Below, piece after piece: positions 8,357-17,915 of a DNA stretch of 64,000 nt. Each line of letters begins with the position of its first letter. The first letter of the stretch is position 1. The notes beneath the pieces were generated by a model. That model ran no database searches, was not told where the DNA came from, and saw only the letters and a program-made list of their open reading frames with translations. This DNA comes from CAWGJF01 sp963715745. Its GTDB lineage: Bacteria; Bacteroidota; Ignavibacteria; Ignavibacteriales; Ignavibacteriaceae. The stretch is taken from contig OY970271.1 of assembly GCA_963715745.1 (NCBI GenBank), forward strand, positions 1,364,001 to 1,428,000, read 5' to 3'. Position numbers and translations under genes: made by a program.

Positions 8357-9850
8357 ATGAAACTTCGTTACACTTCCTTTTTATTCCTCATATTATTTAG
8401 CATAATTATCAAAGCACAAATTTTTGTTGCTCCGGATGGAGACGATAATAATCCCGGAACAATTGATTTACCTTTTAAAACATTAACCAAAGCAATTTCA
8501 GTTTCAGGACCAGATTCTCTTATTTATTTGCGTGGTGGAGTATATTATGATTCAACTACAATAAGGTTGAATAAAAGTGGCACAGATGGACACTACATAA
8601 AAATCTGGGCGTATCAGGATGAAGTTCCAATAATAGATTTTTCAGGTCAGCCTGTTTCAACATCTTCAAGAGGATTAGCGATCACACATAATTATTGGCA
8701 CTTAAAGGGATTAACAATTATAAATGCTAAGGATAATGGCATCCATATTTCGAGCTTTTATAATATTGTTGAAAATTGTGTGATTAATAATTGTAATGAT
8801 ACGGGAATCCAGATCAGTAACGGAGGCAGTTATAATTTGATTTTAAATTGCGATTCTTATTTGAATCATTATCCTCTTACAAATGGTGAAAATGCTGATG
8901 GATTTGCGGCAAAACTTGGAATTGGTCCCGGAAATATTTTTAGAGGCTGCAGATCATGGAATAATTCTGATGATGGGTATGATATGTATGAAGCAGCAGA
9001 TACTGTGTTAGTTGATAACTGCTGGGCATTCAGAAACGGGTATAATCTATGGGGCATTTTAAACTTTGCAGGAGATGGTAATGGTTTTAAGCTGGGTGGA
9101 AATTATTTCGCCGACCCACATAAAATTATTCGTTCAGTAGCTTTTGACAATGTTGCAAAAGGTTTTGATCAAAATAATAATACTGCTGGAATTACAGTTT
9201 ATAATAATACTGCCTGGGGAAATGGTTCAAGAAATTTTTCTTTTCCTACCGCTCCAACATCTGGTTCTCATATCCTCAAAAACAATATTTCATTTGAGGG
9301 ACAAAATTTAATAGTTTCCGGTTCAATTGAGGAAACTAATAGCTGGCAGGGATTTACAGTCAGCTCGGCAGATTTCAGAAGCCTTGATTCAACTCTTGCT
9401 TTGGCTTCAAGAGACTCCGAAGGGAATTTGCCATATAATGATTTGCTAAGATTAGCTTCAGGCTCTTCACTTATTGACGCTGGTGTTTATGTTGGATTAC
9501 CATATAATGATTCAGCGCCTGACCTTGGAGCATTTGAATTCGAAGGAAATCCAAATGTAGTTGATAATTTAATTATCTCAGATAATTTTATTTTACTTCA
9601 AAATTATCCTAATCCTTTCAATCCGTCTACAAATTTTAGTTACTACATTCCTGAATCTGGAAATGTTTCACTGGAAATATTTAATATGATTGGTGAACGT
9701 GTAGATATTCTGATAAACGAATTACAAAATGCGGGAAGTTATTCTTTAACCTGGAATACAAATGTTAATTCACTTCCAAGCGGGATGTATCTTGCAAGAC
9801 TTAATTGGAATCAGAATATAAAAACATTAAAAGTTATATTGCTTAAATAA
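8357..9850 (+). CDS. Pectate lyase, family PL9, with T9SS sorting domain
   Basis: A secreted endo-type pectate lyase (497 residues) that cleaves polygalacturonate by beta-elimination with calcium. A signal peptide ends near residue 20 (IKA/Q); a parallel beta-helix covers about 22-400. The calcium site and catalytic base of PL9 are all present: Asp181 in NADGFA, Asp205, Asp206 and Asp209 in SDDGYD, and Lys245 in GFKLGG. Their spacing matches the Dickeya Pel9A residues Asp209, Asp233, Asp234, Asp237 and Lys273 with a constant offset of 28. From about residue 410 there is a T9SS sorting domain (NYPNPFNPST). It is followed after 7 bp by the GH28 gene, so the two are co-transcribed. Confidence 0.9.
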   Translation: MKLRYTSFLFLILFSIIIKAQIFVAPDGDDNNPGTIDLPFKTLTKAISVSGPDSLIYLRGGVYYDSTTIRLNKSGTDGHYIKIWAYQDEVPIIDFSGQPVSTSSRGLAITHNYWHLKGLTIINAKDNGIHISSFYNIVENCVINNCNDTGIQISNGGSYNLILNCDSYLNHYPLTNGENADGFAAKLGIGPGNIFRGCRSWNNSDDGYDMYEAADTVLVDNCWAFRNGYNLWGILNFAGDGNGFKLGGNYFADPHKIIRSVAFDNVAKGFDQNNNTAGITVYNNTAWGNGSRNFSFPTAPTSGSHILKNNISFEGQNLIVSGSIEETNSWQGFTVSSADFRSLDSTLALASRDSEGNLPYNDLLRLASGSSLIDAGVYVGLPYNDSAPDLGAFEFEGNPNVVDNLIISDNFILLQNYPNPFNPSTNFSYYIPESGNVSLEIFNMIGERVDILINELQNAGSYSLTWNTNVNSLPSGMYLARLNWNQNIKTLKVILLK

Positions 9851-9857
9851 AAAAACT

Positions 9858-11258
9858 ATGAAGAATTTCAGGTTTTTCTTAATTCCGTTTTTCCTTTTTA
9901 GTTATTTAGCTTGCACTCAATCGCAAAACAATTCTTACGATGTCTGGAAAACATTACCTCATATTATTGAGAACATAACCAGACCTGACTTTCCTGATTA
10001 TGAAGTTAATATCACTGATTTTGGTGCAGTTGGAAACGGAACTACTGATTGTACTGAATCATTTAAAAAAGCAATTGATAATTGTTCTGACAATGGTGGT
10101 GGAAAAGTTGTTGTTCCCGAAGGCACATTTTTAACCGGGGCAATTCACTTACGTTCAAATGTAAATTTATTTCTATCAGAAAATTCAGTTATAAAATTCT
10201 CAACAATTCATCAAAAATATTTGCCGGTAGTCTTCACTCGATGGGAAGGTGTTGAGTGTATGAACTACTCGCCGCTAATTTATGCATACGAGCAGAAAAA
10301 TATTGCAATTACCGGAACAGGGATTCTGGACGGACAAGGAAGCGATTCTTTTTGGTGGAGCTGGAAGGGCAAACCTGAATTTGGTTGGAAAGAAGGAATG
10401 CCGGAACAAAAATCAGATCGCGATAAATTATTTGAGATGGCAGAAAATAACATTCCGCCCTCTGAACGAATTTTTGGCGATGGACATTTTTTAAGACCAA
10501 ATTTTTTTCAGCCATACAAGTGCAAAAATATTTTAGTAGAGGGGGTCACATTTATTAATTCACCAATGTGGTTTCTTCATCCTGTTTTATGTGAAAATGT
10601 TTCAATAATTAATGTAACCGTAACCGGTTTAGGCCCTAACAATGATGGCTGCGATCCTGAAAGTTCAAAAAATGTGTTGATCGAAGGCTGTACATTTAAT
10701 AACGGAGATGATTGTATTGCAATCAAATCAGGTCGTAATAATGATGGAAGAAGAGTAAACGTACCAGGTGAAAATATTATAATCAGAAATTGTAAAATGA
10801 AAGATGGTCATGGTGGGGTTGTTATAGGTAGTGAAATTTCAGGCGGCGTTAAAAATGTATTTGCAGAAAATTGTGAAATGAACAGCCCTGAACTAGACAG
10901 GGCAATCAGGATAAAAACAAATGCCGTAAGAGGTGGAACTGTTGAAAACATTTATGTGAGAAATATTGAAGTCGGTGAAGTTAAGGAAGCTGTCATTAAA
11001 ATAAATTATTATTATGAAGAAGGAGAAAACGGTTCATTTGTTCCTGTAGTAAAAAATATTTTCCTCAGCCACATAACATCTGAAAAAAGTAAGTATGCAG
11101 TTTGGATAAAAGCATTTAAAAATTCTCCGGTTGAAAATATTAATATAGAAGATTGCATCTTTAACAATGTTGCAGATGAAAACTTTATTCAGAATGTTTC
11201 TGAATTTAATATTGATTCTGTTCTGATAAATGGAGCAGAATGGAAATTTATTAACTAA
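9858..11258 (+). CDS. Exopolygalacturonase-type glycoside hydrolase, family GH28, lipoprotein
   Basis: A 466-residue GH28 enzyme that hydrolyses galacturonic acid from polygalacturonate or rhamnogalacturonan chains. A lipobox (SYLAC, Cys19) suggests membrane anchoring rather than T9SS export, and there is no sorting domain. The GH28 catalytic motifs are seen in order: NNDGCDPES with Asp266, GDDC with Asp284 and Asp285, GHGG with His318, and RIKT with Arg351 and Lys353. The NNDGCDPES form is the one common in bacterial exo-acting members. It starts 7 bp after the PL9 lyase. Exo-action on the lyase's oligomers in the periplasm is inferred; the exact linkage preference is not visible. Confidence 0.9.
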   Translation: MKNFRFFLIPFFLFSYLACTQSQNNSYDVWKTLPHIIENITRPDFPDYEVNITDFGAVGNGTTDCTESFKKAIDNCSDNGGGKVVVPEGTFLTGAIHLRSNVNLFLSENSVIKFSTIHQKYLPVVFTRWEGVECMNYSPLIYAYEQKNIAITGTGILDGQGSDSFWWSWKGKPEFGWKEGMPEQKSDRDKLFEMAENNIPPSERIFGDGHFLRPNFFQPYKCKNILVEGVTFINSPMWFLHPVLCENVSIINVTVTGLGPNNDGCDPESSKNVLIEGCTFNNGDDCIAIKSGRNNDGRRVNVPGENIIIRNCKMKDGHGGVVIGSEISGGVKNVFAENCEMNSPELDRAIRIKTNAVRGGTVENIYVRNIEVGEVKEAVIKINYYYEEGENGSFVPVVKNIFLSHITSEKSKYAVWIKAFKNSPVENINIEDCIFNNVADENFIQNVSEFNIDSVLINGAEWKFIN

Positions 11259-11307
11259 CCTTCCGATTCTTACCTGTTTAAACACAGTCTTCCGGGGTAC
11301 CACTTTT

Positions 11308-14300
11308 ATGAAAAGTGACAAATCAAATAAAATTAATTTTATCAGTGTTTTTATAATCTTATTTACTGTGATTGTGAATGCTATTGCATTACCTCAATCG
11401 CGGAGTAAAATTGAAGGTAGAGTAACAGATGCTGAAACAGGCGAGCCTCTCTTTGGTGCGAATGTTCTTATAGTTAACACTCAACTCGGAGCTGCGGCAG
11501 ACATTGAAGGAAAGTACTTTATATTAAATGTACCATCGGGATCGTACAAAGTTCAGGCTTCGATGATTGGTTATTCAAAAAAAATAATTCTCGATGTTCT
11601 AGTTTCACCAGATAGGATAACATCACTTGATTTCCAGTTGACCCAATCAGCAATTGAGCAGGAAGAGGTTATAGTTGTAGCTAATAAAAATGAGCTTCAC
11701 AATGAAGTTTCGAATACCCAAATGGTAGTTACGGATGAACAGATAAATAACACAGCAGGTATCAGGGATATAAATGCTTTTCTTGAAAAACAACCAGGAA
11801 TTTCTTCTTCTAATGGATTTTTAGAAATAAGAGGCGGATCAGCAGATCAGACCGGAACTTTTATTAATGGCTTATCTTATAATAATGCTGCAGTTGGAAA
11901 TGCTGAAACCAGCATACCTATAAGTGCAATTGATCAGGTTTCATTATTATCCGGGGGATTTAATGCTGAATATGGAAATTTTAGATCGGGTTTAATAAAT
12001 GTGACAACTAAATCAGGAACTAACGATGCTTATCACGGTACTATTTCAGTTTCAAGGAACAATAGTCACTTGAAAAGATTTGGACCAAAATTATCTGATC
12101 CATTTGGTCCAGAACTCGCACCTTATCTTGATGCATCAACTGCATTTGAAGGAAATGCAGAATTTCCCGGGTGGAATGCGTTAGCAGAAAATTTTAATCA
12201 GGGCAGACTACCCGAAGACCAGGCAACACCACTTGATTATTATCTTCTTGGTGCATGGATGCAAATGGCTATTCCGGATTACAATGGGTTGGCAGAATTA
12301 GGTTATACCGTACCTGAAGAACAGAAGAAATTATTTGCAGATCACGCACGTGATGAAGTAGGTTTTGATTATAATGTAGATGCCGGATTTGGTGGTCCAA
12401 TTCCTTTTATCGGTAATAGTCTTGGGGATGCTACCTTCTATTTATCACATAAAACAAAACGAGAAAATTTTATTGTTCCCTTTGCAAGAAAGTATAATAC
12501 CACACACGTAACTATGGGAACTATTAAATCTCATCCGACTCAATCACTAACTCTTACACTAAATGGAATCTGGAAACGGCAGATTGGATTAAGTCCGCTA
12601 AAACCTGCTTTTGGTGATTCTCCCGATGCGGGAAGAGAAGGCGGTTTTATGCCGGTTGATAATTTAAAATATGTAAGCAGGATTGCAAGCCTTGATGGTG
12701 GAACCAATTACTGGTTCGACCCACCAATATTTCCACTATTGGATCAGACAACTCTCGTAGGTGGATTTAATGTTAACCAGGTTTTAAGTAATTCAACTTT
12801 CTTTGAATTTTCAACAAGCTATTTATCTATCAAAGATCACTCACCAGTTGGAGATACAAGAGACAATACCGTATTAACTCACTTTGGTCCATTCCCGGTT
12901 TCAGAAATGCCTTACGGTAAATTACAATTCGCACCGAATAATCACCTGGTTTATATTGTCGGAACTGATACAATTGAATATACATATCCCGGATATGATG
13001 CTATCCCTGGAATTAATAAAAGATTCAGAAGCAAAGAAGGGGATTTAAATACTAATGTGCATACTCAACAATTAAAACTGAAATTTGATATTGTATCTCA
13101 GATTGGTGAACATCATTATTTCAAATCCGGAATCGAATACAACAGGATCGATATTGATCATAAACTTTGGTTAAAATGGAACAGAACCGGACCATATAAT
13201 ACTTATGAATATAATTATCACCGTATTCCAAGTCAGACGGGTATTTATTTTCAGGATCAAATTAGTTATGAAGGAATAGTTGCAAACATCGGAACAAGAT
13301 TAGATTATTATTACGGCGGTGGTGGAAAATGGCCAACGGGTGATGCATTCACTGAGGCATTTACATCTGCTTTTGGTGGAGCTCCACGAAATGCCGGAGA
13401 AGCTGCGGATTCATTCTATGCAATTTTAGCATCGGGCAGATCACTCATCTGGGAAAAGTGGGAAGAGTATGATAAAGAACATCCCGGGTTTCTTCAGCCA
13501 ATAAAGAATCATTTAATATTCAGTCCCCGTCTGGGAATTTCATTTCCAGTTACAGAAGACTCAAAATTTTATTTTAATTACGGACAGTTCAGATCAAACC
13601 CACCGTATTATACAATGTATTTGTACCGTTACAGGTATGATAAGAATGGGATGTATGAACTTGCTGATCCGAATCTTGAACCTCCTAAAACCACATCATA
13701 CGAAATGGGCATAGCTTATAATGCTCTCGGTTCATATATAATAACTTTATCCGGCTACTACAAAGATGTAACCGGAGAAACAGGTGAATTGAATTATATT
13801 AATTCAAACGGAACAATTGATTATGATAAATGGGCAAACAACAATTATGAAGATATTAAAGGATTGGAAATTAACATAACTAAGAATGATTATAGCTGGA
13901 TTACAGGCTGGGTCAATTTCAGTTTTCTCCTTAAAAGATCCGGTTTAACGGGAAGGGCATCAGTTTCAGATATTACAATTAATCAGGAAGATGCAGGTTT
14001 ATATCAGGGTAATGAAGACAGGTTTCTTCCGCAGCCAGTTTTAAATGCAAATATTTCATTCCGTTCACCTCAGGATATTTTTTCTTCAGATATTCTTAAT
14101 ACAATATTTACTGATTGGAGAATGACAATATTTGCTGAATGGAAGGCGGGAGACTATTTCACATATAATCCTTTAAATAAACTGCACGTCAGCAATAACC
14201 TCCAATGGCCGGATTTCTATATGGTTGACTTAAGATTAAGTAAAACTTTCGAGGTAATTGGTCTTAGTACAACATTCTTTTTGGATGTAAGTAATATATT

Positions 14301-14601
14301 TAATTTCAAAGTGAATTTATTAAATAGAGGTTATGCATTCAGAAGAAGTTCTTCTGATCAGGGTAACTTTCTTGAATGGAAGGATACTCAGGATTATCTT
14401 TCATCGCTTCACCTGCCTATATACGCTTCTTCAGATTTTGATGATGTCAGGGATCTTGAAAACGGTTTATATGTACCTGGTGATGATCAGCCGGGAGATT
14501 TGCAATCTGAAGAAAAGCCATACATAAACAATCCTGATTACAGTTACTTTTACCATGGGCAACCAAGGGATATTTGGTTTGGAATAAAAGTAGATTTTTA
14601 A
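11308..14601 (+). CDS. TonB-dependent outer-membrane receptor
   Basis: A large receptor of about 1097 residues when started at the ATG at 11308; a longer reading frame opens at 11230 but would overlap the GH28 gene and place extra residues before the signal peptide. It has an N-terminal hydrophobic export segment, a CarboxypepD_reg-like domain at about 35-115 (GRVTDAETGEPLFGANV), a plug at about 130-230 (LEIRGGSADQTG...) and a beta-barrel. It is clearly different from the receptor at 3548. It is followed by a 718-residue exported protein and a PorV-like protein at short spacing. The ligand is unknown; a role with pectin fragments is inferred from context. Confidence 0.85.
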   Translation: MKSDKSNKINFISVFIILFTVIVNAIALPQSRSKIEGRVTDAETGEPLFGANVLIVNTQLGAAADIEGKYFILNVPSGSYKVQASMIGYSKKIILDVLVSPDRITSLDFQLTQSAIEQEEVIVVANKNELHNEVSNTQMVVTDEQINNTAGIRDINAFLEKQPGISSSNGFLEIRGGSADQTGTFINGLSYNNAAVGNAETSIPISAIDQVSLLSGGFNAEYGNFRSGLINVTTKSGTNDAYHGTISVSRNNSHLKRFGPKLSDPFGPELAPYLDASTAFEGNAEFPGWNALAENFNQGRLPEDQATPLDYYLLGAWMQMAIPDYNGLAELGYTVPEEQKKLFADHARDEVGFDYNVDAGFGGPIPFIGNSLGDATFYLSHKTKRENFIVPFARKYNTTHVTMGTIKSHPTQSLTLTLNGIWKRQIGLSPLKPAFGDSPDAGREGGFMPVDNLKYVSRIASLDGGTNYWFDPPIFPLLDQTTLVGGFNVNQVLSNSTFFEFSTSYLSIKDHSPVGDTRDNTVLTHFGPFPVSEMPYGKLQFAPNNHLVYIVGTDTIEYTYPGYDAIPGINKRFRSKEGDLNTNVHTQQLKLKFDIVSQIGEHHYFKSGIEYNRIDIDHKLWLKWNRTGPYNTYEYNYHRIPSQTGIYFQDQISYEGIVANIGTRLDYYYGGGGKWPTGDAFTEAFTSAFGGAPRNAGEAADSFYAILASGRSLIWEKWEEYDKEHPGFLQPIKNHLIFSPRLGISFPVTEDSKFYFNYGQFRSNPPYYTMYLYRYRYDKNGMYELADPNLEPPKTTSYEMGIAYNALGSYIITLSGYYKDVTGETGELNYINSNGTIDYDKWANNNYEDIKGLEINITKNDYSWITGWVNFSFLLKRSGLTGRASVSDITINQEDAGLYQGNEDRFLPQPVLNANISFRSPQDIFSSDILNTIFTDWRMTIFAEWKAGDYFTYNPLNKLHVSNNLQWPDFYMVDLRLSKTFEVIGLSTTFFLDVSNIFNFKVNLLNRGYAFRRSSSDQGNFLEWKDTQDYLSSLHLPIYASSDFDDVRDLENGLYVPGDDQPGDLQSEEKPYINNPDYSYFYHGQPRDIWFGIKVDF

Positions 14602-14629
14602 TTTTAATTCCAGTAATGCTTTTACTTAT

Positions 14630-16786
14630 ATGAAAATCCGAAACTTATACTTACTAATTACAGCAGCTTTGTTGCCTTTTACAACATTATTAGGACAAGA
14701 TCCAAACCTTGCTGTTGAACAGACAAAAATTTCCAGAATTTGGGGCGGAATTGCTGCTAATGGTGATAAAGCTACCTTTGATTTCAGAGCCGGCTTTTTT
14801 CCAAATGATTTTGATCTCATTCAGTACAGGGGACAGGGAAGTGAAAATTACTTTGGCTCCGGCTTTCGGCTTGCCTGCACCGGTTGGACAGCCCCCGATG
14901 ATTCTTTTTATAGAGCTGCTGTGTTTGGTCCTGTAAATGATTATATGCTTTACGGTACAGTTACTGAACCAATTACAAATTACATAAGATTCAGGTATCC
15001 GGATTTTACAACAAATGGATTAACAACGGGACTTAATGATTTTGGTTTTTATGATCCCACAAGATTTGCAGACGGAACTTATGATCAGGTTGTTCAATCA
15101 ACTTATGAAAACGTTTTAGGTGTTGAAGTTAAAAGAAGATTACTTTTCTGGAGCCAGGAATTCAACGACAATTATTATATAATAGAAGTTGAGCTTACAA
15201 ATAATGGATATTTAGGAGACCCGGACACATTAAAAAATTTCTTTCTTTCTATGAGTATGGGAGTGGCAAATAATTACTATTCAAACGGTATGTTTCCAAG
15301 TTTACCAAGTAGTGAAAGACCAAAATATTCTTATGTCTGGCAGCATTATTATGGCGCAAGAGATGGTGATTCATTACGTATATTTTATTTTTATTCTGCT
15401 GATGATCCTGAGAGTGCCGGTGATGATATGGGCTCTCCTGTGCCGAGTCAGAAAAACCGGCTTTTAAATACTAATATGATTTTTTATACAATTCTGCATG
15501 TATCTGAATCACCCTTTACAAATCCTGCTGATGATGTCGATGATTTCCTTCAGCCTAAAGTAACTTACATCGGTACAGAAACAAAAATTCCTAATCCCGA
15601 TCCGGGTGAAGATCCATACGGAAGTAAAAGTTATTGGTCAATTTCAGGTGGTTACTCTGATAAATATCCCCGGCCAAATACTTTTTCAGGGACACACCAT
15701 GGAATAAATAATGATGAATTAATGACAAGTGATTTTTCAAATTTTCCTGCGGGTACAATTCAATCTATAAATTCAAAAAACTTTTGCAGTTTTGGTCCCT
15801 ACACATTTTTGCCAAATCATAAAATCAGAATTGTTTATGCTGTAGGGGTTACCGGACTTGGAATGGAAAAATCTAAAGAAATAGGGAAGAAATGGGCAGA
15901 AGGAAATTTAACTGATCCTCCTAATATGCCTGATCCGGTTACCGGATGGTTTCCTTCAGGATTTGTATTTCCTACTGGTGCCACGGAACAGGATAAAATA
16001 AAAGACAGATGGATAAGTACGGGAATTGACTCTGTGATGTTCATTGCTTGGAGAGCTAAATGGAACTTTGATCATAATTACCAGATTCCGCTTGCACCTC
16101 CACCACCGGAATCTTTTCACATTCGTGGATCAGGAGAAAAAGATGGTGTCGTATTAACCTGGAACGGTTCATCAGCAGAGGCAATGTCAAATTTCGCAGG
16201 TTACAGAATAATGAGACGCCTGACGAATCAGGATACGGTTAGTTATGTACCTATTTATGAATCAGGTTCCGAAGATAAAGCTGTTGAACATGAGTTACTT
16301 GATTCAGCAGTACTATCGGGTGCACCGTACTATTATTATATCCAGTCAAAAGCTTTAATTGATGAAAATGATTTTAATGCCGATCCTACTACCCGTGGAA
16401 AAATAATGTACAGCAGTAGAGTTTGGATTCCAAATATCAATTCTGTTAAGCCGCCTAAACTTTCAACTGAGGATATGTCTAAAATTAGAATAGTTCCCAA
16501 TCCTTACAATATCAATGACCCGCTTGTACGAAGCCTGTTTGTGCAATATGATAACAGAGGACTTAACTTCTACAATTTGCCCAGACAAGTTACTATAAGG
16601 ATTTATACAGAAAATGGCGACCTTGTAAAAACGATTGAACATTATAATCCTGTTGATAATGATGGAAGCGAATTCTGGGATATGCTTACAGATAACCAGC
16701 AGGTAATTAACAGCGGAATTTATGTTGCCCTATTTCAAAAACCTTCAGGTGAAACGAGTTTTCAAAAATTTATAGTTGTGAGATAA
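14630..16786 (+). CDS. Exported protein with FlgD-like C-terminal domain, function unknown
   Basis: I do not recognise the main part of this 718-residue protein. It has a signal peptide (to about residue 22), a long region rich in aromatic residues, then at about 480-590 a fibronectin-type III-like stretch (GVVLTWNGSS, GYRIMRR). It ends in a FlgD Ig-like module at about 630-718 (IRIVPNPYN, NSGIYVALF, QKFIVVR) that resembles a degenerate T9SS sorting domain. It lies 28 bp after a TonB receptor and 15 bp before a PorV-family gene, suggesting a functional trio at the outer membrane. It is not SusD-like: there are no TPR helices and no lipobox. Confidence 0.65.
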   Translation: MKIRNLYLLITAALLPFTTLLGQDPNLAVEQTKISRIWGGIAANGDKATFDFRAGFFPNDFDLIQYRGQGSENYFGSGFRLACTGWTAPDDSFYRAAVFGPVNDYMLYGTVTEPITNYIRFRYPDFTTNGLTTGLNDFGFYDPTRFADGTYDQVVQSTYENVLGVEVKRRLLFWSQEFNDNYYIIEVELTNNGYLGDPDTLKNFFLSMSMGVANNYYSNGMFPSLPSSERPKYSYVWQHYYGARDGDSLRIFYFYSADDPESAGDDMGSPVPSQKNRLLNTNMIFYTILHVSESPFTNPADDVDDFLQPKVTYIGTETKIPNPDPGEDPYGSKSYWSISGGYSDKYPRPNTFSGTHHGINNDELMTSDFSNFPAGTIQSINSKNFCSFGPYTFLPNHKIRIVYAVGVTGLGMEKSKEIGKKWAEGNLTDPPNMPDPVTGWFPSGFVFPTGATEQDKIKDRWISTGIDSVMFIAWRAKWNFDHNYQIPLAPPPPESFHIRGSGEKDGVVLTWNGSSAEAMSNFAGYRIMRRLTNQDTVSYVPIYESGSEDKAVEHELLDSAVLSGAPYYYYIQSKALIDENDFNADPTTRGKIMYSSRVWIPNINSVKPPKLSTEDMSKIRIVPNPYNINDPLVRSLFVQYDNRGLNFYNLPRQVTIRIYTENGDLVKTIEHYNPVDNDGSEFWDMLTDNQQVINSGIYVALFQKPSGETSFQKFIVVR

Positions 16787-16801
16787 GTATTTAAACTCAT
16801 T

Positions 16802-17809
16802 ATGAAAAAATTAACAAGTCTGATATTAATTTGTCTGACGGTTCTTTTTCTAAATCAGTCTTTAGCACAAGTTGATTTAAATAAAACTGCACAAAGCACG
16901 ATGAATTTTCTGCTTGTTGGAACATCATCCAGAGCCAGTGCTTTAGGTGAAGCATACACATCCATTGGAACAGGTTCAGAAAGTATATTTTATAATCCTG
17001 CAGGTTTAACCAATATGAATAATCTTTTCGATATAAATTTGAATTATACTCAGTGGATTGCAGATATAAATTACCTAAGTGGTGGTGTTTCCTGGAACCT
17101 TGATTCTTACGGCATAGTCGGAATTCATCTTCTTACGGTAGATTATGGAGTTATAAATGGTACAAGTATTAGCACAGATGAAGTATTATATCCTTTAGGG
17201 TATATTGATAATGGACCAGTTAGTAATGTCAGCGCATATTCTGTTGGTGTTTCGTATGCAAAATCAATCTCACAGGAGTTTTCAATTGGTGGTACAGTTA
17301 AGTTAGCAGGCCAGAATCTTGGCCTAAGTCAGCTTGCAAACGGTAGTAAAGATAATAATGCTAATAAATTGGTTTTTGATGTGGGGGTGCTTTATAAAAC
17401 CGACTTTAAAGGTTTTTCATTTGGTATGGCAATCAGAAATTTTTCAACTGACCTTAAAAGAGAAGAGATTGAGGAACAATTGCCACTTATATTTTCTCTA
17501 GGTGCTTCAATTAATGTGATGGATGTAATTGATACTGATTTAGCCCAAGATAATACTATCATATTTTCTGCTGACTTCCTGCATCAGAATAATTATTCGG
17601 AAAGGTTAAACTTTGGATTAGAATATCAAATCCTTCAAATGATTTCATTGCGGGGAGGTTATCAAACAAACAGGGATCTGGCTTCATGGTCTGGTGGGAT
17701 AGGTTTTAACACGACTGTTTCTGATTATGACCTAGAGTTAAATTATTCATATTCCAGATTTAAATATTTTAATAGTGTAAGCAGAATTTCTCTCATTTTT
17801 TCATTTTGA
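16802..17809 (+). CDS. PorV/PorQ-family outer-membrane protein
   Basis: A 335-residue outer-membrane beta-barrel of the PorV/PorQ family. After a signal peptide (to about residue 22) it has the family hallmark at about 37-70: FLLVGTSSRASALGEAY followed by FYNPAGL. PorV proteins carry T9SS cargo from the translocon to the attachment complex in Bacteroidota. Members beyond core PorV are common in Ignavibacteria, usually beside a TonB receptor and a FlgD-domain protein, as here. Whether this copy handles the pectin enzymes specifically is inference. It ends a tightly spaced run of genes; 106 bp separate it from the next gene. Confidence 0.8.
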   Translation: MKKLTSLILICLTVLFLNQSLAQVDLNKTAQSTMNFLLVGTSSRASALGEAYTSIGTGSESIFYNPAGLTNMNNLFDINLNYTQWIADINYLSGGVSWNLDSYGIVGIHLLTVDYGVINGTSISTDEVLYPLGYIDNGPVSNVSAYSVGVSYAKSISQEFSIGGTVKLAGQNLGLSQLANGSKDNNANKLVFDVGVLYKTDFKGFSFGMAIRNFSTDLKREEIEEQLPLIFSLGASINVMDVIDTDLAQDNTIIFSADFLHQNNYSERLNFGLEYQILQMISLRGGYQTNRDLASWSGGIGFNTTVSDYDLELNYSYSRFKYFNSVSRISLIFSF

Positions 17810-17915
17810 AGTATTTTAAACAAATAAATACTTAAGTAATTCCTTTCGAATTCAATTCCTTTTAAAATAGAAGTATTATAAAAAATAATTATTCATAAAA
17901 ACCAAAAGGTGAGCT

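Noticed and set aside
11230..11307. An N-terminal extension of the second TonB receptor from an upstream start at 11230.
   Set aside because: It would overlap the GH28 gene and bury the export signal; the ATG at 11308 gives a normal N-terminus.
14630..16786. Reading the 718-residue protein as a SusD-like partner of the TonB receptor.
   Set aside because: It has no lipobox and no TPR-like helices; its C-terminus is a FlgD Ig-like module, and its neighbour is PorV-like.
17809..17833. An 8-bp inverted repeat AAGTATTT/AAATACTT after the PorV-like gene as a terminator.
   Set aside because: The stem is all A/T apart from one G-C pair and no T run follows; it may be chance in AT-rich DNA.
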